Shown: positions 6,131 to 13,733 of the stretch, piece by piece
How the letters are laid out: each line of letters begins with the position of its first letter
Position numbering within the stretch: position 1 is the first letter of the stretch
From: Deltaproteobacteria bacterium
Lineage (GTDB): Bacteria; Myxococcota_A; Polyangia; Polyangiales; Houyiibacteriaceae
Assembly (NCBI GenBank): GCA_027295555.1
Contig: JAPUKT010000052.1
Span: 1 to 15,334, forward strand
Length of the DNA stretch: 15,334 nucleotides
Reading direction: 5' to 3'
Notes under the pieces: generated by a model
What the model saw: only the letters and a program-made list of their open reading frames with translations
The model's database searches: none
What the model was told of the DNA's origin: nothing
Translations under genes and position numbers: made by a program

Positions 6131-7333
6131 ATGATCTACTTGGAGCTACCCGAGAACCTTCGCGTGTTGGTCAACCAGGCCCACCAGATCGCCAAGAACG
6201 TTTTCCGCCCGATCTCACGAAAGTACGACGAAGCCGAGCACGAGTATCCGAAAGAGCTCGATATGCTCGCGGCCTTGATGGATGGGCTCAATGCAGGCGG
6301 TGGGCGTCAAGACGGTATTGCCGCCCTCAAACAGGAGCGCGGCGGCGACAAGGTCAACAACGGTGCGAACATGGCAACATGCGTCGGCTTCACCGAGTTT
6401 TGTTGGGGCGACGTCGGGCTCGCGCTGTCGATCCCCCGCCAGGGCCTTGGCAATGCTGCGATCACCGCGGTGGCGAACGCCGAGCAGAAGAAGCGGTTCG
6501 AGGGGGTCTGGGCGGCGATGGCGATCACCGAGCCGGGCGCGGGCTCGGACTCGGCCAACATTCGCACGACAGCTCGTCTCGATGGAGACGAATGGGTGCT
6601 GAACGGTGAGAAGATTTACGTGACGGCGGGCAGTCGAGCTGACGCCGTGGTCGTGTGGGCGACGCTCGACCGCAACCTCGGGCGCGCGGCGATCAAGTCG
6701 TTCGTGGTTCCTCACGGCACGCCCGGCATAGAAGTGGTGCGGCTCGATCGCAAGCTCGGTATCCGCGCGTCGGACACCGCCAGCATCACCCTGACCGATT
6801 GCCGCATCCCCAAAGAAAACCTCCTCGGGACCGAAGACATCGACACCGATACAGGATTTGGCGGCGTCATGCAGACCTTCGACAACACCAGGCCGACCGT
6901 GGCGGCCATGGCGGTCGGTGTGGCACGTGCGGCCCTCGAGCACACGCGGGAGCTTCTCTCCCATGAAGGCATCAAGGTTCGGTATCGCGGCTCGATCCAC
7001 AACAAGAGCGCCGTCGAGGCGGAGCTGATTCGGATGGAGGCCGAGTGGGAAGCGGGGCGGCTCCTGATGTTGAAGGCTGCCTGGATGGCGGACAACGGGA
7101 TCCCGAACTCGATGGAAGCGTCCATGTCGAAGGCCAAGGCGGCTCGCGTTGCCAACGAGATCACGCTCCGTTGCGTCGAGCTTTGCGGCGGCCAGGGCTA
7201 CTCCCAACGAAATCTTCTCGAAAAGTGGGCTAGGGACTCGAAGATCCTCGATATCTTCGAAGGGACCCAACAGATTCAATTGCTCATCATCGCGAGGCGG
7301 CTGCTTGGCAAGCGGTCTGCCGAGCTCCGCTGA
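6131..7333 (+). CDS. Acyl-CoA dehydrogenase, catalytic subunit
   Basis: This is a 400-residue flavoprotein that should carry out alpha,beta-dehydrogenation of an acyl-CoA. It has the intact flavin loop ITEPGAGSD (132-140), NGEKIYVTAG (158-167) and the catalytic Glu377 in DIFEGTQQIQ. The other half of the FAD site is lacking. The R..FG...Q helix expected after GVARAALEHTREL reads LSHEGIKVRYRGSIHNKSA, and the QxxGG position reads VELCGGQGY, with Glu in place of Gln. The upstream subunit has exactly these elements, so the two likely form a heteromer. The substrate is unknown; paired heteromeric dehydrogenases in mycobacteria act on steroid side chains and other bulky acyl-CoAs. The gene starts nine bases after its partner, with GAGG upstream, and is followed at 12 bases by the VOC gene. 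Confidence 0.93.
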   Translation: MIYLELPENLRVLVNQAHQIAKNVFRPISRKYDEAEHEYPKELDMLAALMDGLNAGGGRQDGIAALKQERGGDKVNNGANMATCVGFTEFCWGDVGLALSIPRQGLGNAAITAVANAEQKKRFEGVWAAMAITEPGAGSDSANIRTTARLDGDEWVLNGEKIYVTAGSRADAVVVWATLDRNLGRAAIKSFVVPHGTPGIEVVRLDRKLGIRASDTASITLTDCRIPKENLLGTEDIDTDTGFGGVMQTFDNTRPTVAAMAVGVARAALEHTRELLSHEGIKVRYRGSIHNKSAVEAELIRMEAEWEAGRLLMLKAAWMADNGIPNSMEASMSKAKAARVANEITLRCVELCGGQGYSQRNLLEKWARDSKILDIFEGTQQIQLLIIARRLLGKRSAELR

Positions 7334-7345
7334 CGGAGGGCCGAC

Positions 7346-7762
7346 ATGGAGATCAATGGAGTTGCGCACACGTTCTTGACCGTCTCTGACTTCGATCGTG
7401 CTCGCGCGTTTTACAGTCAACTGCTGCCGTTTCTCGGGATGAAGCCGGTGATGGACATCGCGGGGACCTACTATTGTGTTGGCGGGCGGACGGCGTTTGG
7501 TATTCGCGAAGCGCCTGAGGACAAGCGTGCCGAGGGCTTCGACCAGTGGCGTGCGGGCCTTCACCATCTCTGCTTCCGGTCGCGCACGCGCGAGGACGTG
7601 GACGAGGCGTTCGAGTTTCTAAAGGAGATCGGCGCCAAGATCGTGCACGACCCGGAAGAGGCCATGTGGGCGCCCGGCTACTACTCGGTGTTGTTCGAGG
7701 ACCCGGATGGGATTCGGCTAGAGGTCAACTTCGTACCGGGGAAGGGACTCCTGAAGGAGTAG
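7346..7762 (+). CDS. VOC-superfamily metalloenzyme (glyoxalase/dioxygenase fold)
   Basis: This 138-residue protein has two beta-alpha-beta-beta-beta modules. Likely metal ligands are H8 (GVAHTFLTV), H74 (LHHLCF) and E126 (RLEVNF). The C-terminal strand FEDPDGIRLEVNF is the classical end of the fold. Family members include glyoxalases, extradiol dioxygenases, epimerases and resistance proteins, and the reaction cannot be chosen from sequence. GGAGG stands seven bases before the ATG. Its place 12 bases after the dehydrogenase pair suggests one transcript and perhaps a step on the same CoA-linked or hydroxylated substrate. Confidence 0.88.
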   Translation: MEINGVAHTFLTVSDFDRARAFYSQLLPFLGMKPVMDIAGTYYCVGGRTAFGIREAPEDKRAEGFDQWRAGLHHLCFRSRTREDVDEAFEFLKEIGAKIVHDPEEAMWAPGYYSVLFEDPDGIRLEVNFVPGKGLLKE

Positions 7763-7804
7763 GGCCTTTGGGAGCGTCAGCGCCAGCTTGAATCGCGGCC
7801 CCAA

Positions 7805-9421
7805 ATGCGTTCCAATCCAGCGATGCTCCCTCTATTTGCCTCTATTGCCGTATGCGTCGGCCTCGTTGCCGGTGTCGCAAGTGCGCAAGGGACGATCCAC
7901 TTCGAAGGTGAGGTGCCGGAGGGACCCAACACGTACTTCTTCTTGGAGTTCGAGGTCCCGGAGGGCATCGAAGAGATCGAAGTCGAGCACAGCCACGTCC
8001 CCGCGCAGACGAGCAATATTCTCGATTGGGGGATCAGCGACCCGAACGGGACTCGTGGTTCGGGCGGCGGCAACCGGGAAAACGCCATCGTCGGCATCGA
8101 GACGGCTTCGCGGAGCTACATCCCCGGGCCGATGCCGGCAGGGACTTGGCGCGTGACCGTCGGAAAGGCGAAGATCGTACCGGATGAGCCCGCGGGGTAT
8201 TCGGTCGACGTAACCCTTCGCACTTCGCCGACCCTCGAGCCTCAGCCCCGCGCGCCCTACGAGGACCCCGGCGTGTTGAGCACCGAGGCACGCTGGTACG
8301 CCGGCGACTTCCACGTCCACACCCGCGAGAGCGGAGACGCGCGCGTCACTCTCACCATCGACGAGGCCCTCGACTTTGCGGAAACCCAGGCCCTCGACTT
8401 CGTGCTTCTCACCGAGCACAACACGATCAGCGGGTTCACGCTTTATGAGGATGCACAGGCTCGGCATCCCAACCTGCTGATCCTCCCCGGCCAGGAATTC
8501 ACCACCTATGGAGGCCACGCGAATGCTATCGGTGCCACCGAGTCGGTCGCCTACACGGTGGGTACGGACGGGTACACGATCGCCGACGCGATCGACGCGT
8601 TTCACGATCAGGGCGCCCTCTTCTCGATCAATCATCCAACTTGGCCGCTCCCCGACTGCATTGGGTGCGCGTGGGATTTTCTCGAGGTCGACCCGGCGAC
8701 CATCAATGCAGTCGAGGTTCAAACCGCGATTGTCCGCGCCATCGCGTATTGGGAGACGGAGCTGCTCGAGAAGGGGTCACATGCTACCGCGATCGCCGGT
8801 AGCGATGACCACAGGGCAGGACAAGACCTGCGTGTCGGGGAAACGCGAATCGGCACCCCAACGACCCTCGTGTATGCGAGCGAGCTCAGCGTCGACGCGA
8901 TCATGGAGGGCGTTCGTAGCGGTCGAACCGTGGTCAAGATCGTGGGTCCCGACGGCCCCATGATCGAGACGTCGATGACGGGCGAGCGATTCGGCAACAC
9001 CGTCTTTGCCGACACGGCGACCCTGAGCGCAGTGGTGACGGGCGCCGAAGGAATGACATTGTTGGTCATCAAGAACGGCTCCACCACCCTCGAAAGGGTC
9101 GCCATTTCGGGCGATCCGTTCGAGCACGAAACCGCCGTCGAAGCGCCTGCCGAGGGCGAGGACCGTTATCGCCACGAGGTGGTTGAGGGCACCGCGCGGC
9201 AAAGCTTCAGTAGTTATGTTTGGCTTCGCAAAGCGGACGACACGCCCGACGGTGGCGTTCCCAGCGCCGGCGCGGACGGTGGGTCCAACTCAGGCAGTAG
9301 CTCGAGCGGCTGCAGTTGTCGCGTTCCGGGGTCGCCGTCGAGTGATCGCGCGCTGCTGTTCTCGCTCCTGTTCCTCTGCGGGTGGTGGCTACTCCGCCGC
9401 CGTGCCGCGGGCCGCGCTTAG
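7805..9421 (+). CDS. Secreted CehA/McbA-like PHP metallohydrolase with MYXO-CTERM signal
   Basis: This is a 538-residue exported protein. Residues 1-27 are a signal peptide ending in ASA before Q28. Residues 30-150 are a beta-rich N-terminal domain, and the PHP metallohydrolase domain follows from about 165. Metal-site motifs are in order: DFHVHT (168-173), LTEHN (202-206), GQEFT with GGHAN (229-240), INHP (275-278) and GSDDH (332-336). The CehA/McbA subgroup includes carbamate hydrolases and phosphoesterases; the substrate here is unknown. A beta-rich region and a Gly/Ser linker lead to GCSC (502-505), a hydrophobic helix and RRR. This is the MYXO-CTERM layout that sends proteins to cell-surface processing in myxobacteria. 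The Shine-Dalgarno sequence is weak. The last 33 bases overlap the MFS gene on the other strand. Confidence 0.92.
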   Translation: MRSNPAMLPLFASIAVCVGLVAGVASAQGTIHFEGEVPEGPNTYFFLEFEVPEGIEEIEVEHSHVPAQTSNILDWGISDPNGTRGSGGGNRENAIVGIETASRSYIPGPMPAGTWRVTVGKAKIVPDEPAGYSVDVTLRTSPTLEPQPRAPYEDPGVLSTEARWYAGDFHVHTRESGDARVTLTIDEALDFAETQALDFVLLTEHNTISGFTLYEDAQARHPNLLILPGQEFTTYGGHANAIGATESVAYTVGTDGYTIADAIDAFHDQGALFSINHPTWPLPDCIGCAWDFLEVDPATINAVEVQTAIVRAIAYWETELLEKGSHATAIAGSDDHRAGQDLRVGETRIGTPTTLVYASELSVDAIMEGVRSGRTVVKIVGPDGPMIETSMTGERFGNTVFADTATLSAVVTGAEGMTLLVIKNGSTTLERVAISGDPFEHETAVEAPAEGEDRYRHEVVEGTARQSFSSYVWLRKADDTPDGGVPSAGADGGSNSGSSSSGCSCRVPGSPSSDRALLFSLLFLCGWWLLRRRAAGRA

Positions 9422-10597
9422 GGGGGCAGGCGCGGGCGCTCGCTTCACTCCGAGCAAGAGAGCGCCTCCGAACGTGACCGCCCCAGCAATCCAAAAGGCC
9501 GTGGGGTAGCCGGTCGAAACGGCGACCATGCCGAGGGCATACGCGAAGAAGGCGTGACCCCCGTTGAAGGCGCCATGTACGATCGACACGACCATTCCCC
9601 GCGAGGATGAGTCGGCCCGTGAGATTCCGAGCGCCGTGAGCGCGGGGTATGCGACCCCGTGCGCAAGCCCCATCGCCGCGCCCACGAGGAACAGATGGGT
9701 CGGGCCCACGAATCCCAACAACGGCGGGACGGTGGCGTAAAGGGCGATCGACACGATCGAAGACCGCAGCACGCCAAACCGATCGATCAACCGGCCCCCG
9801 CCAAGCCGGACGGTCAGCGCGAGGATCGCGAACCCGACAAAGAAAGACCGGATCTGGGTGACGCCTTCACCCAGGGCGTAAGGCTGATGAAGGGTGAAGA
9901 GCGCGGCGAAGGACGCGGTGATCGCGAGGGTCGCGCCATAGACGCGCAGCATCGGCATGCCTAGGATCGGTCGGCGCTCTTCCAGCTCATGCGGGACGTG
10001 CTTGGGCGGCTCCTTCAAGAACATGCCGAGGACCGCAGCGCAAGCTCCTGCGGTGGCGCTTGCAATGAAGACATAATCCCAACCCACGGTGCTCTCGAGG
10101 ACCTCCCCGATCGCGGGCGACACCGCGTTCATCCCGAGGTTCGCCGCGCCGAAGAAACCGATCGCTTCCGCCATGCGGCCTTTCGGTGCCATGTCGGCCG
10201 TTATGGTCCCCGCCGAGTTGAAGGTCATCACCATCCCCATTCCCCAGGTCATCTGCGCGAGGTAGAGGAGGGGGCCGACCTGCTCTACGAAAACGAATGC
10301 GATGCCGGTCAGCGTGAGCAAGAGATTACCGGCGATCAACCAGGGGAGTCGCCCATACCGGTCGACCAGCCAACCCACTACGGGTGTCATCCCGACGGCC
10401 GTGAGGCCTTGGATGCCCACGATCCGGCCGATCCCGGCAGCGTCGAGGGAGAGCTCCGTGGCCAGGAACTTCGGGAGGATCAGGTAGAACGACCACGACA
10501 TCCCGAAGCACGCCATCATCGCGAGCAGGAGCGCGAACTGCCGCGTGAAGAGCTTGTCGTTCGCAGCGGGCTGCGAGGTGCTGGGCAAACGGGTCAT
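9389..10597 (-). CDS. Major facilitator superfamily transporter
   Basis: This is a 402-residue inner-membrane protein with about twelve hydrophobic helices. MFS motif A occurs in both halves: GWLVDRYGRLPWL at about 75-87, and GGRLIDRFGVLR at about 267-278. The charged central loop (KEPPKHVPHELEERRP, about 195-210) separates the two six-helix bundles. The substrate is not predictable. The start at ATG 10597 is chosen because it leaves a short cytoplasmic tail; GTG 10639 would add 14 residues, and neither has a strong Shine-Dalgarno sequence. The gene is alone on its strand. It converges on the PHP gene with a 33-base overlap, which leaves no room for a terminator between them. Confidence 0.9.
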   Translation of the reverse strand: MTRLPSTSQPAANDKLFTRQFALLLAMMACFGMSWSFYLILPKFLATELSLDAAGIGRIVGIQGLTAVGMTPVVGWLVDRYGRLPWLIAGNLLLTLTGIAFVFVEQVGPLLYLAQMTWGMGMVMTFNSAGTITADMAPKGRMAEAIGFFGAANLGMNAVSPAIGEVLESTVGWDYVFIASATAGACAAVLGMFLKEPPKHVPHELEERRPILGMPMLRVYGATLAITASFAALFTLHQPYALGEGVTQIRSFFVGFAILALTVRLGGGRLIDRFGVLRSSIVSIALYATVPPLLGFVGPTHLFLVGAAMGLAHGVAYPALTALGISRADSSSRGMVVSIVHGAFNGGHAFFAYALGMVAVSTGYPTAFWIAGAVTFGGALLLGVKRAPAPAPLSAARGTAAE

Positions 10598-10757
10598 GAC
10601 ACGGCTCGTGGCCCAGTCCTTTGGGGCGGTTGCCAGCACGCGTCAATCTTCGGTATCTGCAGGGCGTCCGGCTTCCGCGCCGTGACGGTGAAACCCCCAC
10701 TTTATCAACAGATCGAAGGCGCTCCTAGTTCAGAGTTTCACGTCCGTTCCTGGGGGC

Positions 10758-10786
10758 TTGGAAAAAAACGGCCGCCTTGGTACTCT
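10758..10786 (+). promoter_or_regulatory. Candidate sigma-70 promoter for the CBS gene
   Basis: In the 242-base divergent region between the MFS and CBS genes, TTGGAA (10758-10763) lies exactly 17 bases before TACTCT (10781-10786), with an A-tract in the spacer. The boxes match the consensus at four and three of six positions, so the spacing is the better support. The CBS start follows 53 bases later with GAGGGG just upstream. I see nothing else, coding or RNA, in 10598-10839. Confidence 0.4.
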
Positions 10787-10839
10787 CATTCAACGAACTT
10801 CGTCTGGCTTGCTTGCCAACTTTCACTCGAGGGGCTTAG

Positions 10840-11343
10840 ATGCGTGTTGCTGATGTCATGAGTAGCAGGCCGGTGACAATCACTCCGGACGCCCCAGTGT
10901 CCGAGGCGTTCCGCGTTGCGTCTGCGTTCGGCGTTCATCACTTGGTCATCACCAAGGGCCGGTTGCCAGTCGGTGTCGTTTGCGTTCGCTGCGACCTGGC
11001 CGACGCCGTGCCGATGCGACCCGTGAGCTACTACATGACGAGCCCCGTCACCATCGGCGCATACGAGACGGCCGAACGAGCGAGCAAGCGGATGTGCGAG
11101 CTCGGGGTCGGCGCGTTGATCGTACGTGGAGGTGACGCAGGATGGGGCATTGCGACGCGCGGCGATCTCTTGCGCGCGGGCTTTCGAGCAGGCGAAGAAG
11201 AAGGGCTTTTCTTCTGCGCGTCATGCGGTACGCACATGCACGTACATCCCGTTCCCGGCTCCGAGTGGGTGGCGTTCTGCGTCGATTGCTGGGACCGCGC
11301 GGGCCCGCCCCAGTTGGGCGATGATCTCGGCGTATCCGACTAG
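10840..11343 (+). CDS. Tandem CBS-domain protein with C-terminal zinc ribbon
   Basis: This is a 167-residue soluble protein. CBS domain 1 spans about 1-57 (VADVMSSRPVTITPDAPVSE) and CBS domain 2 about 60-115 (YYMTSPVTIGAYETAERASK, then ATRGDLLRAG). CBS pairs usually bind adenine nucleotides and sense energy state. The added C-terminus holds C126-x2-C129 and C147-x2-C150, spaced 17 residues apart, with H132, H134 and H136 between them. This is a zinc-ribbon or rubredoxin-like knuckle that could bind Zn or Fe. The protein has no enzyme domain, so it probably regulates a partner. Its stop TAG shares the G with the GTG start of the NmrA-like gene, so that protein is the first candidate partner. 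Confidence 0.87.
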   Translation: MRVADVMSSRPVTITPDAPVSEAFRVASAFGVHHLVITKGRLPVGVVCVRCDLADAVPMRPVSYYMTSPVTIGAYETAERASKRMCELGVGALIVRGGDAGWGIATRGDLLRAGFRAGEEEGLFFCASCGTHMHVHPVPGSEWVAFCVDCWDRAGPPQLGDDLGVSD

Positions 11344-12203
11344 TGAGAGTTTTCGTTACGGGAGCGACCGGCACTGTCGGTCGTGAGGTTTGTCGCGCGC
11401 TTCTTGTGCGGGGTGTCGAGGTCCGCGTGGGCGCACGCCCCACGAGTGACGTCGCGGCGGTAGTGCCCGAGGTGACCGACGTCGTTCCGCTCGACTTCAC
11501 CGAGCCTGCTTGGCCCTCTCTATTCGATGGGGTCGACGCGTTCTTCTTCATGACGCCCTTGATCGAGGATCAAGTCGCCGCTTCGGAGCGACTGCTTGAC
11601 GCCGCAGAGAAGGCAGGCGTGCCGCATGTCGTGCGACTTTCTTCACGCTCAGCGGGCTGGGATCAGCACTCCAAGCTCCGCGCATGGCATCGCGAGATCG
11701 ATGAGAGAGTCCAGCGTTCGAGTATGTCGTCCGTGATCCTGCGTCCGTGCTCGTTCTTTCAGAACTTCATCAACTACCAGGCGGAGACGATACGAAACAT
11801 GTCGTCGATCATCCTTCCGCAGGGCGACGGACTGATTTCGTACATCGATGCCATGGATATCGGTCAAGGCGCAGCGGAGTGCTTGCTGAACCCGGAGAAG
11901 CACGACGGACAAACCCACGTGTTGACGGGTGGTCGGGCCTACGGCGCAAAGGGCGTCGCTGCCGAGATCGGTCGCGAGATCGGAAAGCCGATCATGTTCA
12001 TCGACGTCGAGGAGAGCCAAGCGCGAGATCTGATGCTGCAGATGGGGACCCCACCATGGCTAGTCGAAGCCGGTCTTGCGGTGTTCGCGAATGCCAAGGC
12101 AGGGTTCGAGGCGGCCGTGGACCCGACCATCACCGAGCTGATCGGGCGACCCGCGACCACTCTGTCAGAATTCGTCGAGCGCAACCGCGACGCGTGGCAG
12201 TAG
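11343..12203 (+). CDS. NmrA-like NAD(P)-binding Rossmann protein (atypical SDR)
   Basis: This 286-residue protein begins with a Rossmann strand and the dinucleotide loop GATGTVG (7-13). The pattern VVRLSSRSAGW (about 100-110) and ILRPCSFFQNFINY (about 136-149) are features of NmrA/QorB-type atypical short-chain dehydrogenases. The classical YxxxK catalytic pair is not evident, so it may be a redox sensor or a quinone/NAD(P)H oxidoreductase rather than a standard dehydrogenase. The start is GTG at 11343, overlapping the TAG stop of the CBS gene by one base (TAGTG). No Met start is nearby. Translational coupling is therefore likely. Confidence 0.88.
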   Translation: MRVFVTGATGTVGREVCRALLVRGVEVRVGARPTSDVAAVVPEVTDVVPLDFTEPAWPSLFDGVDAFFFMTPLIEDQVAASERLLDAAEKAGVPHVVRLSSRSAGWDQHSKLRAWHREIDERVQRSSMSSVILRPCSFFQNFINYQAETIRNMSSIILPQGDGLISYIDAMDIGQGAAECLLNPEKHDGQTHVLTGGRAYGAKGVAAEIGREIGKPIMFIDVEESQARDLMLQMGTPPWLVEAGLAVFANAKAGFEAAVDPTITELIGRPATTLSEFVERNRDAWQ

Positions 12204-12236
12204 TCAACCGGAACACCTAGGTCGCTAGAGTGACAG

Positions 12237-13733
12237 TTGCTCCTACACTGTGGTAGCAAGTCGGCCGTGGCTTCTGAGCGTGGCACGCGGACTTTCGTCA
12301 TCTCTTCGTGGGTGTTTGCCCGCGCGCTTGGGGCGACGTTGTTCATTGCGTTCGTCTCCTTAGGCGTACAAGCGCAGGGTTTGTTCGGGCAACGGGGTGT
12401 GACCCCCATCGCTGATTTCGTCGACTCTGCCCACCGCGCCGGACATAGCTTCTTCGATCATCCGAGCCTTCTTTGGTTTGGCACGAGCGACGCGATGATT
12501 ACGGCCGTGTGGGTGCTTGGGGCGATCGCGTCTGCCGCGCTGCTCGTGGGGTGGGTGCCGAGGATCGCAGCGTTCGTTTGCTGGCTGGCGTACCTGTCGT
12601 TCGTGACGGTCGGCTGGCCGTTCATGTCCTTTCAGTGGGACACGCTTCTCCTCGAGATCTGCTTCACCTCGGTCTTCCTCGTTCCGATGCGCCTTTGGGA
12701 CCGTCTTCACACCCATATCGAACCGAACAAAGTGGCGCGATGGGCGCTTTGGTTCCTGTTGTTTCGGCTCCTCTTCCGTTCGGCGTGGGTGAAGCTCGCG
12801 AGTCACGATCCGACGTGGGGTGACCTCAGCGCGCTGACCTATCACTACTGGACGCAGCCCCTACCGACGACGCTGGCCTGGTACGCCAACCTGTTGCCGG
12901 CATGGTTCCACAAGCTGTCGTGCGCGCTGATGTTCATCATCGAGTTCGGGGCGCCGATCCTGCTTTGGGTCCCCCGAGTCGCAGTACGGCGTGCGGGCGC
13001 CGTCTTGATCTTGATCCTGATGGCGCTCATCGCGCTCACCGGGAACTATGGGTTCTTCAACCTGCTCACGGTCCTGCTCTGTCTGACCGTCTTCGATGAC
13101 GAGCTCTTCGCACGCTTCGTGTCGAAGCGCGCACGTGAGCGACTTGCTGCACAGGACGAGCCGACTTGGCGCGGTAGAGCCGCGGTGGCACCTGCCATCG
13201 TGATCGCGCTGACCGCGATCATCTTCTACACCGGAACCTTTGGGGAGCGACGAATGCCCGGCTGGCTCCGCCCGTTGTATCCCTTCAGCACGTTCAACAA
13301 CTACGGGCTGTTCGCGGTCATGACGACCAAGAGGCTTGAGATCATCATCGAGGGCAGCCGCGACGGCGAAAACTGGGAGCCCTACGTGTTTCGTTACAAG
13401 CCGGGGCCTCTCAACAAGGCGCCGGCGTGGGTCGCCCCTCACCAGCCGCGCCTCGACTGGCAGATGTGGTTCGCCGCCCTCGGAGACTTTCGGAGGAATG
13501 TCTGGCTTGCGAGCTTGATGCGCGGCCTTCTCGCCAACGAACCGTCGGTCGTGGAGCTCATCGAGGGGAATCCGTTCGAAGATTCGCCTCCGACGCAAAT
13601 CCGGGCCGTGATTTACGAGTACGAGTTCACGTCACTTGAAGAGCGACGTGAAAGCGGGCATTGGTGGAAGCGAGGCGAGCCGATGCTCTATGCACCGGTG
13701 CTGGGCGTGCAGCCGGTCAGTACTGCACAGTGA
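12237..13733 (+). CDS. Lipase maturation factor (LMF1)-like membrane protein
   Basis: This is a 498-residue multi-pass membrane protein with roughly six or more helices in the first 320 residues. Hallmarks shared with vertebrate LMF1/2 are FQWDTLLLEICF (about 132-143), FRSAWVKLASHDPTW (about 180-195), LTGNYGFFNLL (about 261-271) and FNNYGLFAVM. The soluble C-terminal part has GSRDGENWEPYVFRYKPG, and then APHQPRLDWQMWFAAL. In animals the family helps lipases fold in the ER; the function in bacteria is unknown. The start is uncertain: TTG 12237 gives 498 residues and GTG 12267 gives 488, and both have weak Shine-Dalgarno sequences. The gene is 33 bases after the NmrA-like gene and overlaps the converging FadL gene by 17 bases. 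No lipase gene is in the window. Confidence 0.9.
   Translation: MLLHCGSKSAVASERGTRTFVISSWVFARALGATLFIAFVSLGVQAQGLFGQRGVTPIADFVDSAHRAGHSFFDHPSLLWFGTSDAMITAVWVLGAIASAALLVGWVPRIAAFVCWLAYLSFVTVGWPFMSFQWDTLLLEICFTSVFLVPMRLWDRLHTHIEPNKVARWALWFLLFRLLFRSAWVKLASHDPTWGDLSALTYHYWTQPLPTTLAWYANLLPAWFHKLSCALMFIIEFGAPILLWVPRVAVRRAGAVLILILMALIALTGNYGFFNLLTVLLCLTVFDDELFARFVSKRARERLAAQDEPTWRGRAAVAPAIVIALTAIIFYTGTFGERRMPGWLRPLYPFSTFNNYGLFAVMTTKRLEIIIEGSRDGENWEPYVFRYKPGPLNKAPAWVAPHQPRLDWQMWFAALGDFRRNVWLASLMRGLLANEPSVVELIEGNPFEDSPPTQIRAVIYEYEFTSLEERRESGHWWKRGEPMLYAPVLGVQPVSTAQ

Noticed and set aside
6215..7567. 450-codon minus-strand frame opposite the second acyl-CoA dehydrogenase
   Set aside because: It is a shadow of a conserved enzyme gene, with no recognisable domain and no Shine-Dalgarno support.
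12861..13598. 245-codon minus-strand frame opposite the LMF-like gene
   Set aside because: Its translation is Arg/Asp/Glu-rich without motifs, while the opposite strand carries clear LMF signatures.
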